Source of the DNA: Lactifluus volemus
Lineage: Eukaryota; Basidiomycota; Agaricomycetes; Russulales; Russulaceae
Length of the DNA: 12,729 nucleotides
Assembly: GCA_022376515.1 (NCBI GenBank)
Contig: WTXI01000592.1
Span: 1 to 12,729, forward strand
Reading direction: 5' to 3'
Below are positions 1 to 8,992 of the stretch, in pieces. The translations under genes and the position numbers were made by a program. The notes beneath the pieces are model-generated. The model did not search any database, was not told the origin of the DNA, and was given only the letters and a program-made list of their open reading frames with translations. Positions within the stretch are counted from its first letter, which is position 1. Each line of letters starts with the position of its first letter.

Positions 1-620
1 AAGATGTCATATACCGGAGCGATATGCGTCACGCAGTCACCAGAGTCGAGCACAACGCCGGTCGTCAAGTCTGCAGGAGTTATTCCTCAGTGCAGAGACT
101 GCCCTCCTCTCATTGAGGACTCTTGCCGCGCCGGCACACGATAGTCTCTGCTGGCACCAAGGTAGCAACGGAAACGGTTCCCATATAAATACAGTGACGT
201 AGCCGGGAGGATTGGGAGAGGGGGATATTGGAACAGACCTTGCGCATAGAGCGTCAGCACTGCGGATAGCGGCGTACACACCATGAAAACCATACTCCTC
301 AAACCTAACTTGACACATGCGCTGGCTGTTCGCTCTCGGGTTTATCGGTGGCTTGGTGAGGAGGACCTTGTACCCGGGGGATCGACGCGGAGTTTCTCGA
401 AGTAGTTGCGCAGCGCGGCCGCCTGGTCTCCCACTATGATATCCTCGACTGCGTCCCCGACGAGCTCTTCTGCACGCAGAATCGGTCACTCTATCACGGA
501 TGGAAATACCGCGATAAATTTTGATCAGTAAAACAAGCCAAAACAATCTTGTGTGGACCCACTCACGGTGCTCGGGAAAATTAGAGCCAGCCCTCAAGCG
601 TTCAGAACCACAACGCAGCG
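1..620 (-). pseudogene. Broken copy of actin-related protein 2 (ARP2), partial at left edge
   Basis: Arp2 is the actin-like subunit of the Arp2/3 complex, which nucleates branched actin. Three blocks of Arp2-like sequence lie in the right order on the minus strand. Block one (about 618-567) reads VVVLN then AGSNFPEH and ends at a GTGAGT donor. Block two (about 469-239) reads GDAVEDIIVGDQAAALRNYF, then KLRVDP, GYKVLLTKPPINP, RMCQV.FEEYGFHGVYAAI and AVLTLYAQG. Block three (about 71-1) reads LTTGVVLDSGDCVTHIAPVY. The gene is clearly damaged. About 25 residues are missing between LRNYF and KLRVDP. The frame shifts near 372-376 and again near 262-266. Block one lacks several residues after VVVLN, and the sequence normally following NFPEH is not found. 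Intron-like gaps of about 97 and 167 bp remain, so this is not a processed retrocopy. The gene continues beyond base 1. Identification is confident; absence of function is inferred from the multiple lesions. Confidence 0.85.
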
Positions 621-2400
621 GGAAGTATATATATGCACATGCCATTTGTTACAACGCTGATCTCAAACGAAACTACGTTGCAAAAACAGTCAATTCGCTG
701 GCGATAAACTTGAGTTGAGGACAGTACAAAATCGGGGATGGGGGTCTACAAAATTGTAAATTCATTAAAATAAATGGAAATAGAGATTTTATTTAACATA
801 ACTTAATCATATTTATGCACGTGTTTTCTCGGGCTGTCTAGGATTAGGGTGCACCACTGCTTCCTTTGTACAATGTTAGACGAGTATAATTAGCTTAGGT
901 GAATTGGGGATCCAAGTTCTCCTGTGCCCCTCAGGGCTCCATATATGTTTTTCAACTTGAAGCTCACGTAAGTTACAGACCCCAGCTTTGACCATGACAG
1001 CTATGGTGTAGATGCTTGTCACTTCGTCAGGTCTGTCTTTTTCCTCTTCAATGCCGCCTTGCTCCGACCTGCCATAGCAGTCATCTGTATGTTTAGCTGT
1101 CAACCAAGCGAGACATGGACGGCACATACATACCATACGCTCAAAGACAAGTAGTACCCATCAGAATCATCGAGTCCGACCCCCTCGCTGACGCGTGGCC
1201 CCACAACGAGCCGCACGGCTCTCGAGCACGTACGAATGTACATACATACTGCACCTGAAGAAAACTCCGCGCTGCGCGGTTTGATTCCGCTCTCATAAGT
1301 GATAACCGACGTGCGCGTCTCACTGGAGAACTGCTCCACCCACGACTTCAAACGCCACAGCATGCATTCGACACAGTTGCGGGCACGGGTACATCAGCGA
1401 GGCGGCACATATAACATATAGCGCCCGAAGACACCCACATACGCGCAGGGCGTGCTCAGCATGGTTACCATATCGCTGCCGACGGCATCATTGCGCCATC
1501 TCGCGACGGGCCTCACGGAGTCGTGTCTCACGAAGGCCTCTCATACGTTGAGGCTGACGCCAAGCGCTCACAAGCAGCTGCATAGCACCCACACCCGGAT
1601 CGACGTGCGTCCGCGTCTCTGTCATTCAAGTTTCGTCCCCCCATCATGCTTCTCTCCCGTCCGCGTCCCTTTGTCTGTGCTGCTAAGTTATACAGATTGA
1701 TATCTTCTCTCCGGATCCGCGCGAGCAGGTTGGCACCTAGATATATTCTTCGTTACAAATATCCTATATAGTTTCCACTCTACAAAAGGATGCTGTATCT
1801 GATATGCATACACTCATTTGCAACGGGCTGAAGTGAACAATATCTGTGCTCCTCAAGTACCTTAGGGTGAAAAGAACAAATGCTTTCCATAGAACGTAAA
1901 TACAAGAGGGTGGGCAGAAATCACGAAACGAACGAATAAAACCTTGTGATCGGATAGTACATACGGAATATGAGATAGTTACATGGTGAAAAGTATGGGT
2001 GGATATGTCAACAGGGAAAACCCCACAGCCCATGTCCATGGGGACGACGCGCTCACGTTTTTGTCACCACAAAACAGCTTTTTCCTACATAGCTCCTACA
2101 TAGCATGTGTAGGCCCTGTAGCATTGTGTAGACCTCCTTAGGCTTGGGGAGGGGCTATCAACTTGAAGTGCTCTGTGAGTTGGAAGGCAGCAAATGAGGA
2201 AGGGCTGGGGGGTGTCAGCAACGAAGACAGGCCACATTGGAGAGCAACAATGCAGATTAGATCGGCTTGCCGAAATGAAATATGTGCAAATCGGTGCAGA
2301 TCGTGTCAACCGCATGACGACATACTACACGTGAATTGGGCTTAGTAAGTATGGCTAAAGTCTGATGTCACATTACTCCGGTTTTTGTTTGGTAACCGTT
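621..2400. other. Intergenic region with no supportable gene
   Basis: No gene could be recognised here. Bases 720-830 are AT-rich. Short open frames exist on both strands, including a minus-strand ATG at 1074 opening MAGRSKAALKRKKTDLT and a plus-strand frame at 1436-1585 with C/G-ending codons containing ADGIIAPSRDGPHG. Neither can be assigned to a family, and both soon hit stops. Around 2090-2130 an octamer CTACATAG occurs twice, followed by related TGTGTAG words. These may be remnants of further decayed genes or upstream regulatory DNA. Confidence 0.5.
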
Positions 2401-2404
2401 TCAT

Positions 2405-2413
2405 CTATAAGTA
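2405..2413 (+). promoter_or_regulatory. Probable TATA box of the coiled-coil gene
   Basis: The sequence CTATAAGTA lies 58 bases before the ATG at 2471. A pyrimidine-rich tract (CTTTCTCTTCCTCTTCCTC) follows between it and the ATG, as is common around fungal transcription starts. An out-of-frame ATG at 2422 would lie upstream of a start site placed about 30 bp after the TATA box. Confidence 0.5.
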
Positions 2414-2470
2414 GTGGGATCATGGCCCTGTACGCCATCCATCTTTCTCTTCCTCTTCCTCACATCTATT

Positions 2471-2776
2471 ATGCCTTCTCTCGTTATGAAACAACCTCAT
2501 GCTACCAGTTTACATCGCCACCTCCTTGAGGTTGTTGAAGACTTTGTCACCATCATGAACAACATCCAGCATCAGCAGCAGCAGGAGTTTTGGCAGGAGG
2601 TCGAGAAGGAGCAACAGACCCATCATGCAGAAGTGATGGGCGGCTTTGATGACGTTTTCAGAGTCCTTACTGGGCTGCGCAATGATGTTGATGAATTGCG
2701 CAAGGTTCTTTCTAAGAGGTGAGTTTTTTCTCCTATTTCTTGTATTATATGCTTACTTGATTTCAGGGTAGGGTGA
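2471..2776 (+). CDS. Small coiled-coil protein, two exons (about 85 aa)
   Basis: This is an unrecognised small protein. The chosen start, ATG at 2471, follows a pyrimidine-rich leader and a TATA-like box. Exon 1 (2471-2718) encodes MPSLVMKQ followed by a mostly helical, charged and glutamine-rich chain with a QHQQQQ run near residue 35. A second heptad-like segment (FDDVFRVLTGLRNDVDELRKVL) follows near residues 60-80. Exon 1 ends at an AG|GTGAGT donor. A 48-bp intron (2719-2766) ends in TTTCAG. Exon 2 is only ten bases and adds the last residues before TGA at 2774. If the intron is retained, the frame stops at once at the TGA inside the donor, giving nearly the same protein. A coiled-coil oligomer is inferred. 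No partner is evident; the gene converges with the DUF6535 gene about 320 bp away. Confidence 0.55.
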
Positions 2777-3097
2777 CAAGGGGCTTCCTATTGAATCTGT
2801 GATGTGATGTCACTGAACATTGCACATCATCATTGTTATCACATGTATTATTCCCTGTACAAGTACTTAAACAGAACAGTTTGGGGCATAATAGATCAAT
2901 TCTCTCTCCCTTACTATCATGCCATGATCATGTCACAGTTCCATTTTCATTACTTCCAGGCAAATCTGAAGCAAGGGAATTCTCATCCAAATTGTGTGTT
3001 GGATGTTTCATTATATCTAAACGCAAATTGGAGTTATGCTGTCGAGCACGAGAGAAGGTCACAAGGGAGGTCGAGGGAAGCAATCCACGACCAGGGG
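2777..3097. other. Gap between convergent genes (3' flanks)
   Basis: This stretch separates the ends of the coiled-coil gene (+) and the DUF6535 gene (-). It is AT-rich in its first half. The plus-strand open frames that cross it run on into the antisense of the DUF6535 tail and show no family resemblance. It most likely holds the two 3' untranslated regions. Confidence 0.4.
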
Positions 3098-5535
3098 TCA
3101 CCTGTCCCGCTTGAGGTGCGGAGGAGCCTGATGTGGACTGTAGACCAGCAGGAAGCGCATTGGTGGGAGCTGAAGTGGGAAGGGACGAAAATGATACCCC
3201 AGGTACCGAGGGGTAAGGGACAACACCGAGATCTGCATTGCGTTGGGAAGAGACAAAATCAGATATTGAGTTGGCCGTGGACGAGATGACGTGGACATGG
3301 GGGTCGGCGACACCATGCGTTGCAGCTGCAGTGGCTGGGTAGAACGAGAGCTATCAACATTGACAGGGAAAAGGTGGGAAGATTCGGAGATCTGCGTAAC
3401 CGGAAGTACGACAGGCTGTATATGGCTATGATCCGTCGTTGACACAGGAAAAGATGACGAATCACGCCTGGTGGGAGGAGCGGCGGCGGCCACTGGGTGT
3501 GGATGGAAAAGGTGACTTGTAATGCTGCACGATGGGTACGATGACAAACTCGAGAGAGTAATGGGGTCTCTGTCTCTGGTGGACGCAGAGAATGCAGTTG
3601 GGGAAGCACTGGTACCTTCATGTATGGCAAGGTAAAGGTGACGAATGCCTTTCAGGATAGGGATTCGATAAGGCGCCTGTAAAGCGATTTCATTCCATAA
3701 AGCACAAAAGTCGTGCTGCAGTGCAGGAAGAGTATCTTGGATGACAAATTTAGAAATTGATGGGAGGATGTATAGCAACTCAGAAGCCATCCGTGCATCA
3801 CCCCCGAGTCGGAGGTAAGAGGGAAGGAGTTGACGAGTGATGTGGATCAAGTTGGCAAGTAACACGCTGTCACCATGCATAAGATAATCCCGGAGCCTAG
3901 CTTCCGATATGCCAAATTGGTCCTTGACGAGCATTTTCCAACGGTGGTCGTGTTTGTGTGCATTTGCGATGATACCAGCAACTATCCCTTGTGCACACAG
4001 AGAGGAGCCACGTTCGATATGATCATGATTGAGCTGGCTCCGTAGTGAGTGGCCTAGTTTAACGGATCCCAATACTCCATCCACGCCGCGCTCGAAAATT
4101 CCCCGAAGGACTCTATTAGCTGCATAGGGTAGATGTCCCGTATCCACGGCCTTCACGCAGGTCATTATTTGTGTTTCTTTGGTGGTCTCCGAATTTGATG
4201 ACAATGTACGATCTAGAAATCTGCCGAGAGCATCCCCCAAAGTCAGCTCTCCCAAAGTAGTGAGACTGGCACGCGGATTTTCAACCACGTTCGAGTCACA
4301 GAAGCCAGGTATTCCATCAAAGAATTGTTGCAGTTCATGATCTTCCTCTAGAGCGTCAAATGTCCATTTCAACACATTGCCATCTATCTCCCCTGATAAC
4401 TTCGAATTCGTAGCTGTGTCCTGGGCTGTCTTAACAATACCCCGCAAGAGTCGCTCGCGATATGTTCTCCTCCAGACATCGAAGGACATCAAGGTTTGCC
4501 TGTGAAACAAGCGAACAAGCCGCGTCCTAAGAAACCAGAGGATTTGGAAGAAGGCATACAATATGCCAGTATAAAGGCACCACACTAGCGAAGAAAGTGG
4601 TGCATAATAGGGGCTGTCGTTCCGGAATATTGGCATGAATGTGACGCAAGCATATATCCCTGCAGAAATCCCGACCCACGAACCCACAACATTGAAGACG
4701 GTGTGGTTGATGTTGAACAAATATACAAGGAGTCCGGAGAAGAAGAGGAAGAAGGAAAGGTGTGTTAAGGTGGGCAATGCATCAACCGCCAATGGGAGAT
4801 ACAACTGATCGACGCCGTCAGAAAAGAAGGCACGAACGCGGGCCCGCTTGTGTGGACTGTATCGTGGTAGCTGGGTGGCCGTGAGGTGCCGACGCGCCCA
4901 TTGCTGTAACAACGTTGCCAGCAGGGAACATTCAAACCGATGACCACAGATTGCATATTTTGGAGGAGTAAACGGGGGTGGTTGAGCAGGGGTGGCAAGG
5001 GTTGATGCACGAGATACGTTTGGGTCTGCTAGGAGCTGATAGATGTTTCCAAGATAGAACGCGATGGTGTCCTGGGGGTTTGGCCTGAGGTCCTGGATTG
5101 ATACCGCGGCCAATACTGCGACGGTAGCAGAGAATGAAATAGTCTAGAACGATCACGTTGGTCGCTGGACTGTGAAGTAAAGACTCCTAACGACTCACAA
5201 AAATGAGTATACCATCAGCGTCCTTTTGCCACCGTTTGGTCATTTTGTTGTCTGCTTCCTCTGCCATCTTGACGTACATCATAAAGAGAGGCCCTGAGCT
5301 ATCGTCGATACTATAGTGCGCTTTTGACGCTTGTATATGCGCTAGCTGACCAACGTTGTGGATTCCACCTGTGTGCAAGGATGAATGTCACGGGATAAAC
5401 TGGGGTGAGGGAAAGCATACTTGTGTCCACCCCCGCCTCAGGTATACCCTGTGCGTCCATGGCTTCGTGAACAACTGGAGATATCGATGGAGTTACAGAG
5501 TAGGTGTCACAAGCTTGACGATGACAGCCTGTCAT
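3098..5535 (-). CDS. DUF6535-type multispanning membrane protein, three exons (about 776 aa)
   Basis: The function of this family is unknown. Exon 1 is 5535-5421, exon 2 is 5368-5199 and exon 3 is 5143-3098. The introns are 52 bp (5369-5420, GTATGC..CACACAG) and 55 bp (5144-5198, GTGAGT..TTCTAG), and the frame is open throughout. The start could instead be the in-frame ATG at 5460. The N-terminal block has YVKMAEEADNKMTKRWQKDA and DGILIF, then a first hydrophobic segment (about residues 97-112). A block typical of the family follows: LLQQWARRHL, RYSPHKRARVRAFFSDG, LPLAVDALPTLTHLS. Three further likely membrane helices lie near residues 220-240, 246-267 and 278-301, with FNINHTVFNVV and FMPIFRNDSPYYAPLSS between and around them. 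A soluble middle region leads to HDFCALWNEI, then GIRHLYLAIHEGT and PTAFSAST. The last 120 or so residues are low-complexity and rich in Ser and Pro. No lesion is visible. Confidence 0.85.
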
Positions 5536-5772
5536 GCTGAGAAGGCGAGGCAAGCTCGAGCCCTAGATCCAAACGAGGCACTAGACCCAACAATCCTAGC
5601 GGGGAGGACAAATCATAAATGACAGCTTTCCAGTTAATCTCGAAAGACACCAAATTTGACACACGCCTGAAGGCCTGAAGATTGGTACAGTATTAAATTA
5701 GAAATTTCGATAATGAGATTGTTTTTAGGTGACTTGGCGTACATGTGAGTCATGTGACCACAGACTGACCAC

Positions 5773-5793
5773 TGACAGCGCTCTGCGCTGTCA
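5773..5793. repeat. Perfect 9-bp inverted repeat with 3-base loop
   Basis: The arms TGACAGCGC (5773-5781) and GCGCTGTCA (5785-5793) are perfect reverse complements around TCT. The site lies 90 bases before the ATG at 5883, between two divergently transcribed genes. Just upstream are TGAGTCATGTGACC and two further TGACCA/TGACAG words. It could be a binding site for a dimeric regulator or a small hairpin; which is not known. Confidence 0.6.
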
Positions 5794-5882
5794 CGCATCA
5801 TGCATTATGTCGCGCGAGTCGCCACTGAGCCACCTTTTTATCCACAACCCTGTGATTGCAGCTTCCTACTTTCTCTAGCCTT

Positions 5883-6652
5883 ATGTCGGGCTCCGAATCT
5901 GCTTCTACTGACATTACACCCGACGGGTTGAGTGTTTTGACGTGGAAATTGCCGCAATTCATAAACGATCGTTTGCCGTCCAGCCTGGAGAAACAGAGTG
6001 GTCGACGACTTGACCAAGCCCTCAGTTCAGCCAGAGAGCGTGAGTACATGATCGGCGCTTGCGACATAGAGACTGAGGGACAGAATTACACTGTAATGCT
6101 ACCTTCTTGAACTTTTGTCATACTCGGTGCGAGGGAGACTAAGGAATGCCTCGAGGCTTCAGGAGATACCTATAGGCTAAGGTGTACAACAGTGCTGCGA
6201 AGGCAGCACTAGACTTAAGGCTGTTCTCGTACAAGGCAGACTTGGATGATGACCCTCCTTCGATGGTGCCTGGCATTCCATCATCGTCCTCACTTGTACC
6301 AGTCTCCAGTGACACGCGCCTTGCGGATCCCCTGATGTCCTCGGCCAGATCTCCGACATCGCAAATCGACCTAATTACTCCTGGTTCAAGATTATTGACG
6401 CAAAGCTCAGTCCCAGAAATCTCTTTCACACCTCCGCAGATGACCTTTGATTCACAATCAAACTCACCTGAGAATGATGCAACGTTCAATACCGACGACA
6501 ACTCCCGAACTCCAGGCCTTTCTAGTATGGTGGAGACCTCACAACAACCACACGAGCCAGCAACGCCGGCCCTTGACGCTGCTACAGACCTTTCGCTGCA
6601 TCCCGCCGACACGGCACCCCCTTCAAGTGTCGACGCTGATCGTCCACCATAG
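5883..6652 (+). CDS. Unrecognised Ser/Pro/Thr-rich protein, probable two exons (about 228 aa)
   Basis: This gene is not recognised. Exon 1 (5883-6092) starts MSGSESASTDITPDG and includes LPQFINDRLPSSLE and a charged stretch (GRRLDQALSSAREREY). A phase-0 GTAATG donor at 6093 pairs with the CTATAG acceptor ending at 6175, giving an 83-bp intron; an alternative acceptor ends at 6181. Exon 2 (6176-6652) begins AKVYNSAAKAALDLRLFSYKA, an alanine/leucine-rich helix. About 130 residues of acidic, Ser/Pro/Thr-rich and probably disordered sequence follow, ending in DADRPP and TAG. No membrane segment or catalytic motif is seen. The gene is divergent from the DUF6535 gene, with about 350 bp between the two starts. 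An antisense frame spans much of exon 2, but the plus-strand model is preferred because two frames join cleanly at splice signals. Confidence 0.45.
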
Positions 6653-7111
6653 AATCAAACCTCTCCTGGTGGACAAAGCCATAGGTTGTCGTAAATGTGA
6701 TATCGCCTGTAAGTTGTCTGTCGTTGGGTGGTATCACAATGCTGAAGTATGACTGCAGATGATGAAGGCGAACTCGACTTTATGCGTGTTTCGTATCCAC
6801 TACTACTGCTAGCTTGATTCATGACTCATTTTCATCAGCCATCTTTATTTTTCTCACACGGCATGGTCTCAATATTACTCCCGCTCCAGTTTCATTTTAT
6901 TACGATTCTTCTTGATGCTACCTCTATGCCCTTTTTTGAACGTGATATTGCTTAGGCTTTTCCAATGAATAGTTCAGAGCCATCGCTGAATATTAAGTCT
7001 CCACGGTGGTGCGTATATTGTGGTGTAAACTACGATTGTGTTACTATCAATACAAAGCATACATGGACACTTTTTTCGAGCTGTTTCTTCCCACGAATTA
7101 CACAGCAGCTT
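6653..7111. other. Intergenic region, nothing recognised
   Basis: This region lies between the orphan gene (+) and the DID2 relic (-). It is pyrimidine- and AT-rich around 6770-6960. Short frames on both strands show no family resemblance, and no repeats or RNA genes are evident. It probably includes the 3' untranslated region of the upstream gene and degraded sequence beyond the C-terminal end of the DID2 relic. Confidence 0.4.
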
Positions 7112-7426
7112 GCTAGAGGCTGGGCTGGGCTCCTCCTTGTTCGTGAGGTCTTTCCGCAGCTCGATATCGGCCTCTTCCAACATCTGGTGCATCAGCGTGT
7201 TCACTTGGTCCCGTGGTGTTGACACCGCCGTCATAGAACCATTGCGTCTTCCATGTACGACGTCTGTCCTCCTAAGTCTGAACGATTTGCATCGAACTTG
7301 TCTATCACGAGGGAGATCCGTTGTATACATAGGAGGAAAAGACGGGTTTATTAACAAGAGGAGGGAGGGGAGAGGCACACGTGGTGAGACGCGACCGCAT
7401 GATCGAGTGACCCGGATCATAGACAT
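7112..7426 (-). pseudogene. Frameshifted fragment of DID2/CHMP1, an ESCRT-III-associated protein
   Basis: Did2 (CHMP1 in animals) is a small helical protein that recruits Vps4 and Ist1 during multivesicular-body sorting. The second half of such a protein is readable on the minus strand. SMIRVTRSCGRVS (about 7424-7385) corresponds to the conserved T-M-R-Q-V-T-x-S-M region. Next come QRISLVIDKF and GGQTSYMEDAM (about 7335-7240), matching the K-I-S-x-V-M-D-K-F and V-Q-T-S-Y-M-E-D-x-M signature. Then SMTAVSTPRDQVNTLMHQM and EEADIELRKDL (about 7237-7150) match the stretch leading to the C-terminal MIT-interacting end. The frame breaks between the Met codons at 7242-7240 and 7234-7232, where five bases stand in place of six. 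The sequence between the first and second blocks is also unalignable. No start codon, N-terminal half or proper C-terminus is seen, so this is a decayed partial copy. Confidence 0.75.
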
Positions 7427-8147
<721 letters not shown>

Positions 8148-8327
8148 TGTTGGATAATAGAGGTGTAGCAGAAGGTAATTTTTAGGTAAAGTGACGGAGA
8201 TGTTGAAGCGATGGGACGAGGCCAAGGCTTTACATAAATCGAGTTACGGATGAGTCATGTGTGAAAGACACAAAATAAAGTTTGACGAAACGCGTTGATG
8301 CGTTTTTGTAGACCATCAAACATCCCA
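8148..8327. promoter_or_regulatory. Former shared promoter of the divergent H2A/H2B pair
   Basis: The 180 bp between the two histone start codons would have driven both genes. It contains ACGCGT (8290-8295), the Mlu I cell-cycle box seen in fungal S-phase promoters, within GAAACGCGTTGATGCG. An AT-rich word, ACAAAATAAAG (about 8270-8280), lies nearby. Whether the promoter still works is unknown; regulatory role is inferred from position and motif only. Confidence 0.4.
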
Positions 8328-8570
8328 ATGTCCCCCAAACCCACTTCCACTGCCGGCAAAGCTCCTGCCTCGACTGTCTCCAAGGCTCCTGCCAATCCAA
8401 CTGAAGGTGCCAAGGCTGCGAAGAAGACCGCTTCCGAGCCAACCAGCGAAGTCGGTGACGAGAGGAAGAAGCGTCGTGAAGTCCGCAAGGAGACCTACTC
8501 ATCTTATATCTACAAAGGAGAGCTACTTTTTCACTACAAACCATGGTTTTCACGTCTTACTACTATTTAA
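8328..8570 (+). pseudogene. Histone H2B copy, truncated after the N-terminal tail and start of helix 1
   Basis: H2B pairs with H2A in the nucleosome. The ATG at 8328 opens MSPKPTSTAGKAPAST, a lysine/alanine-rich tail typical of basidiomycete H2B. It continues to KKRREVRKETYSSYIYK, ending at 8516. Homology stops there. The frame runs 17 more unrelated codons to TAA at 8568-8570. The rest of the histone fold, which would begin V-L-K-Q-V-H-P-D, is not present in the next few hundred bases in any frame. The sequence just after AAAG is GAGAGC, which would be a normal intron donor if it read GTGAGC; an exon edge with a mutated donor is therefore possible. The kept part has no frameshift, but a 63-residue stub lacking the fold cannot form a nucleosome. 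A secondary peptide role cannot be excluded. Confidence 0.8.
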
Positions 8571-8759
8571 AGTTGTGAAATGAAACTCGGGAAGCTAAAG
8601 GATTCCACGAGTTTCTACAACTACTGGTCAAGACAACAGCTTTAGCTGGTGCTTTCACTCTCGCCGAGCCATTGCTTGTGTTTCTCTATGGACACGATGT
8701 GGAGTGTTGGGAGATGGAACGAAGAGAAAAGCAAGAAATGTTAGAGTAGAGATTAGGGA

Positions 8760-8883
8760 CAGCGGGGCAGCAGGCCAAGGGATGACAGGTGTCAGAAGTG
8801 TAGTGAGCATAGACAGTGTACAATGCCCACTACACTTCCCATGCCTGTCATCCGACTCATCCCTCACCCTGCTGCCCCCGCTG
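8760..8883. repeat. Long imperfect inverted repeat (hairpin)
   Basis: The left arm (8760-8805) and right arm (8828-8883) pair over most of their length. Matching blocks, reading the left arm, are CAGCGGGG, CAGCAGG, AGGGATG, ACAGG and GAAGTGTAGTG. The right arm carries about ten extra bases, including an unpaired 9-base bulge (complement of AGTCGGATG). The loop is 22 bases (8806-8827). No protein gene overlaps it. It could be a miniature inverted-repeat element, a folded transcript such as a small-RNA precursor, or chance survival of an inverted duplication. Confidence 0.7.
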
Positions 8884-8944
8884 CAGTGTTGAACCATGCA
8901 CATGTCAACTAGACAGTGACCAGCCCAGTGACGGTGAAACCGCT

Positions 8945-8992
8945 TTATCGATCCCTTATCGATCACTTATCTGGATCTTATCAGAGTTTATC
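8945..8992. promoter_or_regulatory. Five GATA-type sites (TTATC) in a phased ladder
   Basis: TTATC (GATAA on the other strand) begins at 8945, 8956, 8967, 8978 and 8988, so the spacings are 11, 11, 11 and 10 bp. All are in the same orientation and would lie on roughly the same face of the helix. GATAA is the core site of fungal GATA zinc-finger factors that act in nitrogen, iron or light control. The cluster lies about 800 bp upstream of the P450 start and 375 bp after the H2B relic. It could also be a decayed short tandem repeat, since GATC recurs between sites. A short GCC run (8993-9005) follows. Confidence 0.5.

Noticed and set aside
37..645. Single 202-codon minus-strand open frame as a gene
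   Set aside because: It crosses intron-like gaps and switches out of the Arp2 frame; the true signal is a broken ARP2 gene in several frames.
2090..2130. Terminal repeats of a small mobile element around the coiled-coil gene
   Set aside because: The CTACATAG words before the gene have no matching inverted copy on its far side.
2804..3289. Plus-strand frames of 161 and 93 codons
   Set aside because: They run through the 3' flank and then antisense to the Ser/Pro-rich end of the DUF6535 gene, with no family resemblance.
6139..6612. Minus-strand 157-codon frame opposite the orphan gene
   Set aside because: It is the complement of the Ser/Pro-rich exon; the plus strand has two frames joined by good splice sites, which the minus strand lacks.
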